NCBI RefSeq assembly: GCF_000002995.4
Contig: NW_025062475.1
Location: forward strand, 13,548,687-13,612,686
Source: Brugia malayi
Taxonomy: Eukaryota > Nematoda > Chromadorea > Rhabditida > Onchocercidae
Direction of reading: 5' to 3'
Length of the DNA stretch: 64,000 nucleotides
Within the stretch, counting starts at the first letter, position 1; the number at the start of each line of letters is the position of its first letter. Shown here piece by piece: positions 41,577 through 53,000 of this stretch. The notes beneath the pieces are model-generated. The model made no database searches, had not been told where the DNA came from, and was given only the letters and a program-made list of their open reading frames with translations. The position numbers were made by a program, and so were the translations under genes.

Positions 41577-44500
41577 AAATTGATCATTTTAAATGAATAT
41601 TTGGCAAATGATTTATTGACGGTATTAGAAGATAATAACACATTCTTCATCGGTGCAAAGTATGTTAATTTCATTACTTAATAAATTATTAATTATTTTA
41701 GTAAGTTAAAGGATGAAATTGATCATGTTTATTTAGATAATTAATATTTGTTTCAGTCTATTAGTACACTAAATTTTGCTAATAAATATTATTTGCTATT
41801 ATCGTCGAAATTTAAAATTTCTCTCCAATCTATTAATTCAATTTTAAATGATAATTGCCATTAGCATGAGCCATTTTTGACATTTGTAATTAAATTTTAA
41901 GCAAACAGTTATTTTTATATTAAAATTTGAGAAAAAAAAAATAACAAAAATTTGCACCAACCATATTAAAAAGTATTTTGTGATATTTTTTTTTTTATTT
42001 TGTAATAATCACTCCATTTAATTTCTTAATTGAAATGCTATAGTGAAATGGCGGAAAGGGAATGATAAAAAGAAGGTAGAAGAAATTAAATTAATTATTA
42101 TTAAACATAAAATTTAATTATTATCAAACATTCCAACAAAGATATCAAAATGATATCTTTCATTTATTTATCAAAAAACAAAAAGACGAATGAAATAAAA
42201 TTACTTCAAAATAGACTAAATAATTTTTAATTAATTTTTAAAAACCAAGAATTTAAAAATTTTTTTTTCGCTACGAAATATTTTTTATGCACATGCATGC
42301 ATACTTGCATTTTGCAAGCTATTATTTTATCAATTGCTACAACAATTGTTTTCAAAAAAAAAAACATTCAATAGATCAATTAATTGTTTGCAATCAGTAA
42401 CATTAACAATTTTGATAATTGATAATGAATAATTTAAGGCTAAATGAAATAAATGATAATCGTTATGATAATTTTGCTAAGAATTTTTTTTGATATAATT
42501 TTTAAGAAGATAGAAATAAAGTAAGATTTATAGATTACACAATGATTAGATAATTGATAGCAATTAAAAAATGACAAATAAATTTCAGGAATCAAATTAT
42601 AGCATTATCAGCTGAAAATTTTCGTTTGAAAACGATAGTACCATTAAATGTTACAACTATTGGAGCAGAAGAATGTTTAATGAAAGGATTTGACAAGGTT
42701 AATTCCGGTTTTGTCATCGTTTAATTAAAAGTAAACATATGCCATAAATTTTTGTTTAATCTTTTATCAGCTATTCTTGTTTATTACATTTAATTTATTT
42801 CATATAAAATATTTACGCATCATAAAATAATTTTATCATAAATGAAATAAAAAGTTTTCCATACAATGCATTGATGTGTAACAAATAAATGTAAAAGCAA
42901 AAAGTAAAATTAAATGTTGCGCAAAATGTTCTCACTAATAGCGCCAAAAATATATTTTGAGGGAAAATGTCAAAATGATATAACATTATTATTACATTAT
43001 GGTAATAATTGCTTGTATATTTGTGGTACAAATGCGCTTTCACCACGTTGTCAAATAAGAAATGTTTGTTCATTTAATTCCTTATTAATTTATAATCAAT
43101 AAAATTTTTTAAATAATTTTTAAAAAGATATAAGTTACAAAAAGAAAAAAAAAAAAGATGCATTATACTTAAGTATAACTTATTGTTTCATTTTTAATTT
43201 CCTAAAATTGATAAATTCTTTTTTTTCCAAAACTTTAGGTATAAAATTATTTCAGAAGCGAAATTTATTCGAAGAATGCGCAACTAGCATAAATGCTATT
43301 GGCCTTAGTACATTCAATAAAGATTGTCCAGCTTATCACTTATCATATGATAATTATACATTTACAGCATTAGCTGTTGATATTTCATGTCAAAAGCAAA
43401 CATTACTCCGTGCTCTTCCGCAACAACAAAAACTTTGGTTACCAGTTAATGATGATCGTTGGTTTCGTGGTACTAATTTTGTTATAATTTAATTACTTTA
43501 GTTTAATTTAATATTTATTATAAATTTAACTTAAATTTAAAGTTTAACTTAACGGAAAGAGGAAAAGAAAAAACGATGAAATTAATTTCAAGTAACAATT
43601 GTTATGATTTTTTTTGATAAAAATTTTTAATTAGCAAAATTGAATAGAAATTTAATGGTTTTAATTTTAATTCAAAAAAAAAAAACAAAAAATATTTTAA
43701 TATTATCATTTCTTTTAGAGAATTCATACAATCTTTTATTGCTTCTTTGTTTTTAATCATTTTTATTTTTTCCTAAATTTTGCAACTATTATTTCATTTT
43801 AGAACCAACATTTATTGCATTATTTGGTTGGAAGCAATATGTATATATTGTTTTTAATGAAGCAAATAATGAAGGCATACAGGTAAGGTACTAAATTAAA
43901 ATTGATTAATTTAAATATTACATTTTTGTTAAAACTTTAATTAATTAATTGGTGCAATGATAAGTGACAAAAAGTTTTACGATTTATTCTAGTATTGATT
44001 ATTGTTTGACAAATTTATTGCAGGGTCGAATTGGTGCCATATGCGCAAATGACGCAGGTGTTGCAAATAGTACGGCGCCCTACAAAAATGCATTCAATTT
44101 ATTTGGCAAACTTTCTCTAATATGTCCTTTAGACATGAATAATTTACAATTGAAAATATTAAAAACAGCGCAAATATCTGCTAATTTCATTTTTGCTATA
44201 TTTTGGAATGGTTTTGAACGATTACCAATATCTGCTTTATGTGTATTCGACCTGAATAAAATCGAGAAACGATTATTCGATGATGATAAAATTTCGGAAA
44301 CAGCATGGAAAATAAATGATAATCATTGTCCAGAAAGAAATCAATCCGGTTTTCCGAGAATTTTAGATAAAACAGTAATTGCAACAAATCCAAATGCATT
44401 GTACATTTTTCCGGAAATGATTGAGTACGTTGTTATTAATTTGTTTAGATTAAAATTACAACTGAATAATTTTAAAAAAAAAAGAGACTTTTAATTGCTA

Positions 44501-47500
44501 TCTTTTGAAATTGTTACTTTTGATATTTGATGCTTATTTCCAGGTAAAATTAATATATGAAATAGAATTTATTAACATATAGCACACACATATGACATAA
44601 TATTAATTAAAAAAAAATAAATTTCAATAATAGAATTAAAAAAAAAATTACAAAAAAATCAATTTCAATAATTAGTAAAAAAAAAAAAAAAAAAAAGAAT
44701 TAATAAAAAAAAAAGAAATTAAAGGATAGTATCTGTAAATGTGGTTAATGCTAATAATGAAAATTATCAAATTATGGCAATATCTAAGAAAGCAAAAGTA
44801 TATGGTTTTATTTTCAATGGTATTTCTATTAATAAACAATGGACTGAGCAAATTATTGTTAGTGGAAAAATATTGGAAATTAAAATTCGAAAAGAGGTCT
44901 AATTTCACTTTGAATATTGATTTCACGAACGCATAAAATTCTGTTAGCTTTTCAAATTTTTAAATTTGAATACTAATTCAAAAACATAAAGTTTTTGAAT
45001 TTTTGGTTCGAAAAAAAATTGAACTTTTATTAGAATTTAAAAAGCATTAAAGCAGCATTTTTTCATTAGCATTTTTTTTTTAATGGCTTTTATGCTAAAT
45101 TTTCATAGTTTAAAAATAATTTTCAGTCTCGATTTACAGTACTCGCATCAAATTCTTTCAAAGAGTACAAAGTAAAAGATTGGTCTTCAGAAATTATCGA
45201 GAATATTAGCCAGAATACCGGGTATGTATTTAAGGAAGGGAAGAGAATGCTTACGGATTATATATTTGTTTTTGCTTTAAAAAAATTCATTTTGATTTAG
45301 GAAACAAATTTTTAGATCACATTATTCGTGGACAAATTTTAGGCAATAAATAATGAATAATTTATTTAAGATTTATCAACTGATAAAAAATTAAGGTAAT
45401 CATAATGATACTTATAACCAAATAAGTAACTTATAATATTGAATTATAATTAAAATAAGTAAATTATGATACTGACTTATAACTAAGACAGGTAAATTAT
45501 AATATTAATTAATAGCTAAAAATAAGTAACTTATTATAGTAGTAACAAAAAACAGAAAAAATAAGAAAGCATTAATTTGATAATTATAATTTAAGACAGC
45601 AATGTAATTGTGAATGGACCGATTGGAGTATTTGTTCACAGAGATGCGCTGGAGGATATCGAAGTCGAGAATGGCGATGTTTACCTGGTGACACCTGTAA
45701 TTCATTCAAAGAGAATCAACAACAATATGAATCATGCAACAATGTATCATGTAATGGTAATTACTTTATTTCTATTTTACTATTATGTAAGAATTCACTA
45801 TCATTATTAGAATCGTTATCATTGTTAGAATCTATAAAATCACCTCTAACTTTTTGTTTACTAATTTTGTTTATTAATCAATTAATTGTATAAGTAATAG
45901 ATCTACAAGATTACTAGAATTTTTCTACTAACTTCTGTTTATTAATTAAAAAACTTATCAATTAATTTTATGAATAGTAAATGTATAAAATCACCAGAAT
46001 CTTGCTATTAACTTTTGTTTATTAATTAAAAAACTTAGCAATAAATACTAATTTTATAAGTAATAGAATGCAAACAAAGATTTTTCGATATTTTCTTTTC
46101 AAAAACTTTTTTTTCTTTCTTTTTTTTTTTTTTTGCAGAAATTCGACGATATAGTGATTGGAGTCAATGGTTAGCATTAGATGGTAATAGTGAAATTCGA
46201 TATCGTGCTAGTTGTGGTGTTGAAATACCTGATCCTATGTCAATTAAAGTAAGAATTATTCAGATATATTTGTATCAAATTGTTTAAATTATTTCAAAAA
46301 AAAAGGTTAAGAAATATAAAATGGTTTAAATAAATAAATGGTAAATAAATAATTAATGATTTTATACAAAGCAAATAACACTTAATTTGCTCATTTTTTT
46401 TTTTTTTTTTTTTTTTATAAATTTATTATTAATTAATCATTTTTATTATTACGTTTAAGACTATACTTCATGGATCAAAACGTGTACTTACGTATCATGA
46501 ATGGTTAGCATGGAATGAATGGACAGCATGTAGTGCAACTTGCGGTAATAGTTTACGGAGTCGTTGGCGTATCCGGAAAGGTCTTATTATATCATACAAT
46601 GATGATAATATTCAGTATATTGTCGAGCCATGTTCTATACCATCATGCAAATTTGGTAAGCATTTAATAGCTACAACACGTAGATCACGTGTTTTTAAGT
46701 CTGAAAATAAGAATAGAGTAAATTGTAATATCGTAAACATAAGACATATAGATGGAGCATTTAATAGCTAAATGACTTTTTTTTTTGATCCAAACAGAGT
46801 AAATCGTAATTTAGTTTAGCACATATATCTCAGTATGACGCATATAAATCGAGCGTTTAATAGCTAGATCACGTAGATCACGTTTTTTTTTGGCGCAAGG
46901 AGAGTAAATCGTAATTTAGTTTAGCACATATATCTCAGTATGACGCATATAAATCGAGCGTTTAATAGCTAGATCACGTAGATCACGTTTTTTTTTGGCG
47001 CAAGGAGAGTAAATCGTAATTTAGTTTAGCACATATATCTCAGTATGACGCATATAAATCGAGTGTTTAATAGCTAAATCACGTAGATCACGTCTTTTTT
47101 TGACGCAAGGAGAGTAAATCGTAATTTAGTTTAGCACATACATCTCAATACGACGCGTATAGATAAAGCGCTAAACGATTCGAAGTAATAATTAGGATTT
47201 TTTTTTTCTTTAACTTTAATCAAATTGCAGATGAAATGATTGAATGGACAAATGGAAGCAATGTTCGATGGAAAATTTTAAAATGTTCATCGCTGGATGA
47301 TTGCTTCTATAAACTCAATAATATCAATGATTTTACCAACAGTAATGTTTGATAACATCCTCTAAAGATTGAAAATTAATTTCAATATACCAAAAAAGAT
47401 GACTAATGGAATAGTTTATCAATTTTTATAGAAGATGAAAAGACAATGAGTAATTTTAAGAAATGTTAAAAAGAGTAATGTTTAAAAAAAATACTATATA

Positions 47501-47667
47501 TCTGATTATTGTAGGATAAATTTAAAAAAGAAAAAAAAAAAAACTACCAAATGTTAATTTCAGATTTCTCCATGACATCACTATTATTAACTCATTCATT
47601 AATGTTTCTACTTGGTATTATTGTGAGAAAATTACAGCAAATGTTTCAATTCAGTAAAATTTTATGA
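41577..47667 (+). CDS. Semaphorin with thrombospondin type 1 repeats (class-5-like), 5' incomplete
   Basis: Thirteen exons: 41577-41659, 42589-42697, 42962-43063, 43256-43469, 43803-43882, 44024-44424, 44725-44896, 45127-45221, 45596-45756, 46139-46248, 46460-46655, 47231-47341, 47564-47667, giving about 645 residues. A divergent Sema domain fills about 1-400: NNTFFIGAKNQIIALS, EECLMKG, CQNDITLLLHY, YICGTNALSPRC, VYIVFNEANN and GRIGAICANDAG are typical. Then TSR1 with WTDWSICSQRCAGGYRSR (about 425-472), a degenerate TSR (473-509), and a third with WNEWTACSATCG (about 530-574). A hydrophobic segment MTSLLLTHSLMFLLGIIV and a 13-residue tail end the protein. Sema plus TSR plus membrane segment is class 5 architecture, a guidance ligand or receptor at the cell surface. 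No PSI domain is seen between Sema and TSR1. The signal peptide is not found; the first exon here uses acceptor TGTAAG and is the weakest. WxxW motifs suggest C-mannosylation. Confidence 0.85.
45370..45545. repeat. Degenerate AT-rich repeat in semaphorin intron
   Basis: Three to four loose copies of aataagtaacttataatattg-like sequence in the intron before the TSR1 exon. Confidence 0.6.
45790..46070. repeat. Degenerate tandem repeat, about 100 bp unit
   Basis: Three imperfect copies containing aacttttgtttattaatta and ttataagtaatag, in the intron between the first and second TSR exons of the semaphorin gene. Confidence 0.7.
46665..47165. repeat. 106 bp tandem repeat in semaphorin intron
   Basis: Roughly five copies; the central ones are nearly identical, with gatcacgtttttttttggcg at 46875 and again at 46981 (106 bp apart). 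Each unit carries gagtaaatcgtaatttagtt, tatgacgcatataaatcga, and tagatcacgtagatcacg. It fills most of the intron between the third TSR exon and the membrane-proximal exon. The outer copies are more diverged. Confidence 0.92.
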
Positions 47668-49080
47668 CATTCATTTTAATTTAGCTGAAATTATCTATCA
47701 TTTATGATTTTTTAAAATGACTAAAGAATTGTAATGCCAAATAACATTTAGAATTATTCTCGAGAATTTATTTAACCAAATAATTTCTTTAAATAATCAA
47801 TTTAAGATTTGCACATTTTCTTCAGAAAGAACGAATGAAATACAAAAAATGGATGAAAACAATCACGAAATCAATTGGTTTTTTGATATACGCAGCATGC
47901 GACGCATTCGCAGTGATTACTAAATTATCAGTTGGAATTTTGAGTAGCTGAATCGGAAACTGATACTCTATTTTGTAGCTAACATAAATTATGAATATAA
48001 GCATCAGGAAAAAAAATTATTACTGTCGTCTATCAGTTGCACAACGAAAAATTCATACGAGAATTAAGAATGAAAAATTCAAGTAATTTAACTTTCTATA
48101 AGAATTTATACAAGAAAAAAAAAAAAAAAAAAAAAAAAAACATGAAAATGCAGTGTACCTAAAGGACAATAAGAAGGCATTTAAAATAAGGCCTTTAAAA
48201 TTTAAAGTTTTTAAGAAAATTTAAAATTAAAATTTAAAAATAAGCTCTATAGAATTAACCATATCACATTTTTTTTTTGATAGAAGAGAAATAATTCTGC
48301 TTACAAATCAAACATTTATTCCTCACTTCACAACGATAAAAACAATGTACGAATAAAATTATTAACCTGAGAGCAGGGATGAGTAAAAAATGCTAGTCAA
48401 TTCAATTTAAAATTACTAGTGAAACACCAAAAATGCTTAAAAATGAAAAATTATTTTCAAAAATATATTGACATCGCAGTAATACCGTCAAAAATAATTG
48501 ATGAAACGTTGTTTCACTTTTGAACAACGTAAATGTGAAATTAAATTAGATGAAATACTTTAGACTATAAGAATGTAAAATGAATGATAAACACAGAAAT
48601 TTATATAAGAAAGTTCGTAGTATAAAGTTCACATAACTACTAGGTAAGTCAAATCCATATTGCTTGTTTAAACAAAGGTACTTTAGCTAATAAATGGGAA
48701 ATGAATCTGAAAATACAATGACAATAAAATTTACGATGAAATTATTTCCTTTATAAAATTAAACATCACATTTAAATTGAAACTAAGTATTATAAAGTAT
48801 ATATTGGTGGAAAATAATCCATCCTAAAATATATGTATATGCTCACTAGCAAATCTAATATCTGTAAAAGAATTTGAGCTTTGTTTTGAATATAGTTGTA
48901 AATATATTCAAAAAAAAAAAAAAATTGAATATATTATGAAAAAATTTTAAATTAGAAATTTAAAAACACTTGGCTAATTTTCCTTGATAAGAAATCAAAT
49001 TTGATTCAAATAGATAAACAATTGTATCAAAAGCATTAATTGATCATCTTACATTTTATAATTAAAATTGAAAAACGACA
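47668..49080. other. Intergenic, no protein gene seen
   Basis: Between the semaphorin stop codon and the tRNA. A+T-rich; contains a poly-A run of about 25 at 48116 and the second dispersed 76 bp repeat. Short open frames show no family resemblance. Confidence 0.65.
48282..48357 (+). repeat. Dispersed 76 bp repeat, copy 2
   Basis: Ungapped match to 35411-35486, with most differences being transitions. Too short to carry coding capacity; possibly a remnant of a non-autonomous mobile element, though no terminal inverted repeats or target-site duplication were recognised. Confidence 0.75.
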
Positions 49081-49095
49081 AGACAAAATGGGGAC

Positions 49096-49167
49096 TTCCC
49101 ATGCCGGGAATCGAACCCGGGCCGCGTGGGTGAAAGCCACGAATCCTAGCCACTAGACCACATGGGA
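49096..49167 (-). tRNA. tRNA-Glu (anticodon UUC)
   Basis: A 72-base cloverleaf on the minus strand. The acceptor arm TCCCATG pairs with CATGGGA, followed by discriminator A. The D-arm region (A box) includes GGTCTAGTGGCTAGG. The anticodon arm is CGTGG-CTTTCAC-CCACG with TTC in the loop. The B box is GGTTCGATTCC in the T arm. There is no intron. A TTTT stretch (aaaa at 49085-49088 on the plus strand) lies about eight bases past the 3' end and would serve as the Pol III terminator. It is much more GC-rich than its surroundings. Confidence 0.97.
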
Positions 49168-49169
49168 GC

Positions 49170-50087
49170 TTACAACCCACTTCGTTTGCTCAAATCTAAA
49201 GGTTAATTTAAGTAAGACATTTAAATTTTAATAAAATTTTATTATGAATTATTTATCAATAAACAAAAAAGAAAGTCTAAAAATGATAGCTAATAACGAT
49301 CAGATCAGAAAATAATGGCACAAAATAATTATTTAAAATAATCAAAACAATATTGCAAGAAAAAAAAAAAGAAAAAGATGAAAATAGATCAACAAAGATC
49401 AAAATTAATTAATTAATTTAACACAAATTAATTTTTCAACAAAAAAAAAATAGCATAGAGAGAGAAGAGAAGAGAGAAAGAAAGAGAAAAGTGAATGGAA
49501 ATAACAGCGGCTGCATTAAATAAATGCGATTTAAGAGTGGAATTTTGTCAGTTTGTCGCGATAGTTTGCAAAATTAGTATTTTAATTTCGTTTTATTGCT
49601 GTTTTTACATATTTATCTAAATTATATTAATTCTTTTATTTAAATATTAGTAGACTTATATTAATTCTTTTTAAATATTAGTAAATTATATTAATTCTCT
49701 TATTTAATATTAGTAGAGATTAGTAGACGTTGCAAATAATTCATTTCATTATTTTATTCCAGTTAATAAGTCGAATTCAGATTGTTTTTTTTTTCTTTTT
49801 AAAGAGCCTACTTACACGTACGTATCTTTTACGTTACACGAACTATAGTACGTACGTTACATAAACTATAGTTTTGCTTTTTTTTTTTTCATTATATAAT
49901 TTTTTTATATAGTTTTAATATTACGCTACGTGTGTTACACAAATTATAGTTCTATTATTTTGCGTATAAATTTACTTATCATATTTATTATTTCTTTCCT
50001 TCATTTTTTTTTTTTCAGTTTTTACAAAATCTTATGCTGTTTTATCCAAAAATTTTTTCGTATAAGGTGGCGAAATTGAGATAGCAT
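49170..50087. other. Intergenic region with SLC30A9 promoter
   Basis: No gene. Contains a purine tract (49456-49492), a short AT-rich tandem repeat ttatattaattctttta at 49620-49720, the triplicated motif described separately, and a poly-T run just before the first SLC30A9 exon. Confidence 0.6.
49831..49950. promoter_or_regulatory. Three copies of a 19 bp motif upstream of SLC30A9
   Basis: acgttacacgaactatagt at 49831-49849, acgttacataaactatagt at 49854-49872, and gtgttacacaaattatagt at 49932-49950, all in the same orientation. Copies 1 and 2 are joined by acgtacgt sequence. They lie about 140-260 bp before the start codon. Either a cis-regulatory element or a small local duplication; no known factor site is claimed. 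Confidence 0.5.
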
Positions 50088-53000
50088 ATGATGCTTCGTA
50101 CAGCATTTTGTAAGTTCATTTTAGCAAGTTTTTTTTTTTTTTTTTTTTTTTCCCTTTTTCTAAATGAGACAAATTTTGAAAATTTGTTGTAATATTTATT
50201 TTGAATTATAGAATGTTGCCCTTTATTGTATAAAAGTGATACTTTTAATTGGCAAAAACAGAATTTGTTTAGTAATAATATTAAATTTATCAAGTGATAT
50301 TTAGTTCATTAAAGTATAAAATGGCAAAATAATTATGTGAATTAAAAGAATGAACATAGCTTTTAAAAAGAAGTGAGCAAATAGGTGACAGAAAAAAAAG
50401 AACAAACTAGAGGAGTAAATTCTGAAAACTTTTGCATAATACTTTTTAAAAGCTTTATTTCTGTTTATACAACCGTTCTTTTATGTATTCACATGCTCTA
50501 CGCATTTTTAAATGCTATCATTTTCCATATTAATTATTCTTAAACTGATGAAAAATTTTACTTTTTATATCGAATTTATTTCATTTTTATAATTCATTCT
50601 TTGTACTGCAGTGCTGGAGAAGCCTTCACATGCGCTGTTCCGTACCTGTGCATTCAGCGGAAAGTTTAATGAATTTAAAGGTAGATTGTTTCGTGCTGCT
50701 CAGTCATCACGAAAACGAAATGTTGCAACAAAGGATGTAATTGAAGAGGTCGGTTTTTTTCCTTTACCTTATCTACTTCTAGTGAAAGAGGAAATCAAAT
50801 TTTAATAACACTAATATATCATCTTTGATTAGGATAAAATAAAATGCTATTAATGATAGAGTACGATATGGATTTAAGTGGAATTATTACTCATCTGATT
50901 GGGAATACTGAAAAGATGGAGCAGAGAATTACCGATAACCATTTCTTCGGCAGAAAAAAGATTATTAGTGAAATTGAAGTATTTTATAACTAAATTTCTC
51001 ATTTTAGAATACATAGGTCGTTGATTTCAGACTCGTGCTATGTTAGAATTTGGCTTGACACGTGAACATCTTCAGAATTTGCCACGCAAAGAGCTTTTTC
51101 CCAAGAAAGCAATGTATAATGTGGATGATGTATACCGCAAAGCATTGCAGGTTTATAAGTTTGTCAATCAAAAATTTTTAGTGAAATTTAATATTCTTAG
51201 AAAAATTCTTTTTTTCAGGTACATGGTAGTGAAAGAGGTATACAGCAAAGGATGCAATTATATCAGAAGTATTTGTATCACAATCCATTGTTTGACGAGA
51301 GAAAACATGATAAAAACCAATCTACTTCGTTTGCTGCAGAGGTAGTTGAATTTTCATTTTAATTTCATTCAATTGTGTAGAAAAATTTCAATTTGACATG
51401 TAGTTATTGTCCAATTCTCCTTTTTATTTTACCAATTAATAAAGACTAATTTGCAATTACCAGTTATTCTGTCTAGGATGCTACAAATGCTGTGAAAATT
51501 GCATTGGGCACAAATTTTCTTGATGTTTGCTTCAAATTATGTGGCACATTTATTACTGGTTCGTTCGGAATCTTTCCATCATTTTATGCTCAATATTAAA
51601 CTGTATAAAAGGAATTGGTGGATGCTTCACTTAAATATTTGTTGTTTGCGTAGGGGTAAAGAAACGGAATGTTCTGTGAGGTTTATTATTTGAAGTCAAG
51701 ATTTTGAAATTTTTGAATTTTTATCACTTTATTTGCTAAAAGTATAATTATAATTTAGGATCAAAAAGCTTAGCTGCAGAAGGTTTGCATAGCTCGCTGG
51801 ATTTAACCAACCAAATTATTCTGATGTACGGAATACGATATTCGAAATTAAATCCCACACCAACTTATCCATATGGTTACGGCAATGCACGATACATTGC
51901 TTCGTTAATCAGTGGTTGCTGGCTTTTTGGATTTGGTGGTGGTGTTTCGCTGTATCATGGTATTACAGGTTTTCTTCATCCTCATGCAATCGAATCACCT
52001 GCATGGGCAAGTTTACAAAAAAAAAATTGGACTTCTGGTTAAGACTTCTCAAACGATCTCAGACTTTTTCATGTTGGAAAAATATTGAATAAAAAGCAAT
52101 ATAACTTTTTCTAAAGCTAATGGAGTAAGCTTAGTATTATGCATAAATTTGATAGTAATTTGGAATAAGCAAACATGCAGGAATTCATTAAATAAAATTT
52201 TTGTGGAAGTATAATTTTTGTAGTGAATTAGAGTTAAGGCATTTTCTCGAAAGATCTGTTATTTTGTTGAAGACTTTGAAGTATAATTTTCATCTATTTC
52301 TCTTCTTTTATTTTTACGAATTTTTAAAAAGCACTGATTGTAGATTTCAGGCATTTATCACTTTGACAATGTCTTTCTTACTACAAGGATCGTCAGCGTC
52401 ATATGCATGGTGGAAAGTACGACGGAAAGCAAAACAGTGTCACATGTCCCTCACTGAATATGGTCATTTAAAGTCTATTTTTTTTTTTTTAAATATGGAA
52501 ATTTTTTAATTAAAATTTCTTTTTTTTTTTGGTATGCAGCATAGGCTAGAATTACTATCGAAGTTATAACATAACCGTGATTATATTCTAACCCAAATTA
52601 TAGAATCGGCTGAGTGACGGAACAGTTCAATTTTTTCTTCTTTTTTTAGAGCAATATTTTTCGATTCTTTAGCTTCAATTTTTTTTTTGAAGGTTTATTT
52701 CTATTAAGCAAATGCATCATTTTAGATATTACCATATAACAGTATGAAAGATTCATGTAATATGTTTAGTTTGAATTATCAAATGTGATGGTTTATTTGT
52801 GAAAATTGTATTTTCAGTGAGAACAAGTGCTGATCCAAGTTTAAGTGTTGTATGCTTGGAGGATTCAGCATCAATTCTTGGAGCATTTATTTCTGCTTCA
52901 TCAATCGCATTGAGTTGTGTGCTGGAAACAAGTATTCCAGATTCTGTTGGTTCAGTTTTGATTGGTATTTTGTTAGGTAGTATTGCTGCATTCATTATTC

